Source: WHTX01 sp038255145
GTDB taxonomy: Bacteria > Actinomycetota > Acidimicrobiia > Acidimicrobiales > CAIXPF01
Length of the DNA: 64,000 nucleotides
Assembly (NCBI GenBank): GCA_038255145.1
Contig: JBBSLP010000023.1
Location: 6,597-70,596 of the forward strand
Direction: 5' to 3'
In this document: piece after piece, positions 61,317 to 64,000 of the stretch
Layout of the letters: every line of letters starts with the position of its first letter
Position numbering within the stretch: the stretch's first letter is position 1
The notes under the pieces: generated by a model
Told to the model about the DNA's origin: nothing
Databases searched by the model: none
The model's input: only the letters and a program-made list of their open reading frames with translations
Translations under genes and position numbers: made by a program

Positions 61317-61353
61317 GACGGCGCCCGCCGGCCGCAAGGCCAGGGGCGCCGTC
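61317..61353. terminator. Bidirectional terminator between the coiled-coil gene and rpoC
   Basis: GACGGCGCCC and GGGCGCCGTC (10 bp) enclose a GGCC-GCAA-GGCC inner hairpin. It lies between two convergent genes, 48 bp after one stop and 13 bp after the other. Confidence 0.75.
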
Positions 61354-61366
61354 ACCGTGGGTGCGT

Positions 61367-64000
<2,634 letters not shown>

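Overview
The window looks like the chromosome of a GC-rich actinobacterium. The evidence is heavy G/C use at third codon positions, many GTG starts, SigA-type promoters with TANNNT -10 boxes, GuaB3 next to GuaA, a zinc-ribbon S14, and the actinobacterial gene order rplM-rpsI-glmM-glmS-acpS-nnr-alr-tsaE-tsaB-rimI-tsaD-groES-groEL. Acidimicrobiia is my best guess at class level, but this is inference. Almost every gene lies on the minus strand. I saw no tRNA, rRNA, CRISPR array, insertion sequence or phage gene.

Left part (1-25.7 kb) is metabolic and mostly made of short units. It holds a fused LivH-LivM permease running in from the left edge, a secreted alpha/beta hydrolase, metF and folD (one-carbon metabolism), an MFE-2-like SDR, purH, and a secreted protein with a sortase-like C-terminal signal. 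Next come sucCD beside a stand-alone B12-binding mutase subunit (propionate to succinate), a membrane-anchored protein resembling a Rieske fold without cluster ligands, a GAF/PAS histidine kinase, pcrA, a secreted S8 protease, guaB3-guaA, an aromatic-amino-acid-decarboxylase-like enzyme, a NUDIX hydrolase and a small unknown gene.

Middle part (25.8-39.8 kb) starts with groES-groEL under a perfect CIRCE operator. A long minus-strand unit reads rplM-rpsI-glmM-[giant GlmS-like]-acpS-nnr-alr-tsaE-tsaB-rimI-tsaD. It combines cell-wall precursor supply (glucosamine-6-P, D-Ala), lipid carrier activation, NAD(P)HX repair and t6A tRNA modification. The most unusual gene is the 1149-residue GlmS homologue. 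It keeps every recognisable catalytic position, but a helical block of about 150 residues splits its first domain and it has about 200 extra residues beyond the normal C-terminus.

Right part (39.8-64 kb) is a nearly unbroken ribosomal/transcription supercluster, read right to left: rpoC, rpsL, rpsG, fusA, tuf, rpsJ, the S10 and spc genes, secY, adk, rpmJ, rpsM, rpsK, rpsD, rpoA, rplQ, truA. Its peculiarities are a new promoter plus a strongly folded leader between rpsJ and rplC, no map or infA between adk and rpmJ, a long acidic tail on L22, and a lone plus-strand coiled-coil gene between rpsL and rpoC.

Several start codons sit 6-8 nt after a TANNNT box without a Shine-Dalgarno sequence, suggesting leaderless transcripts. 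Many adjacent genes meet with a stop codon, one base, then the next start codon, or overlap by 1-4 nt.
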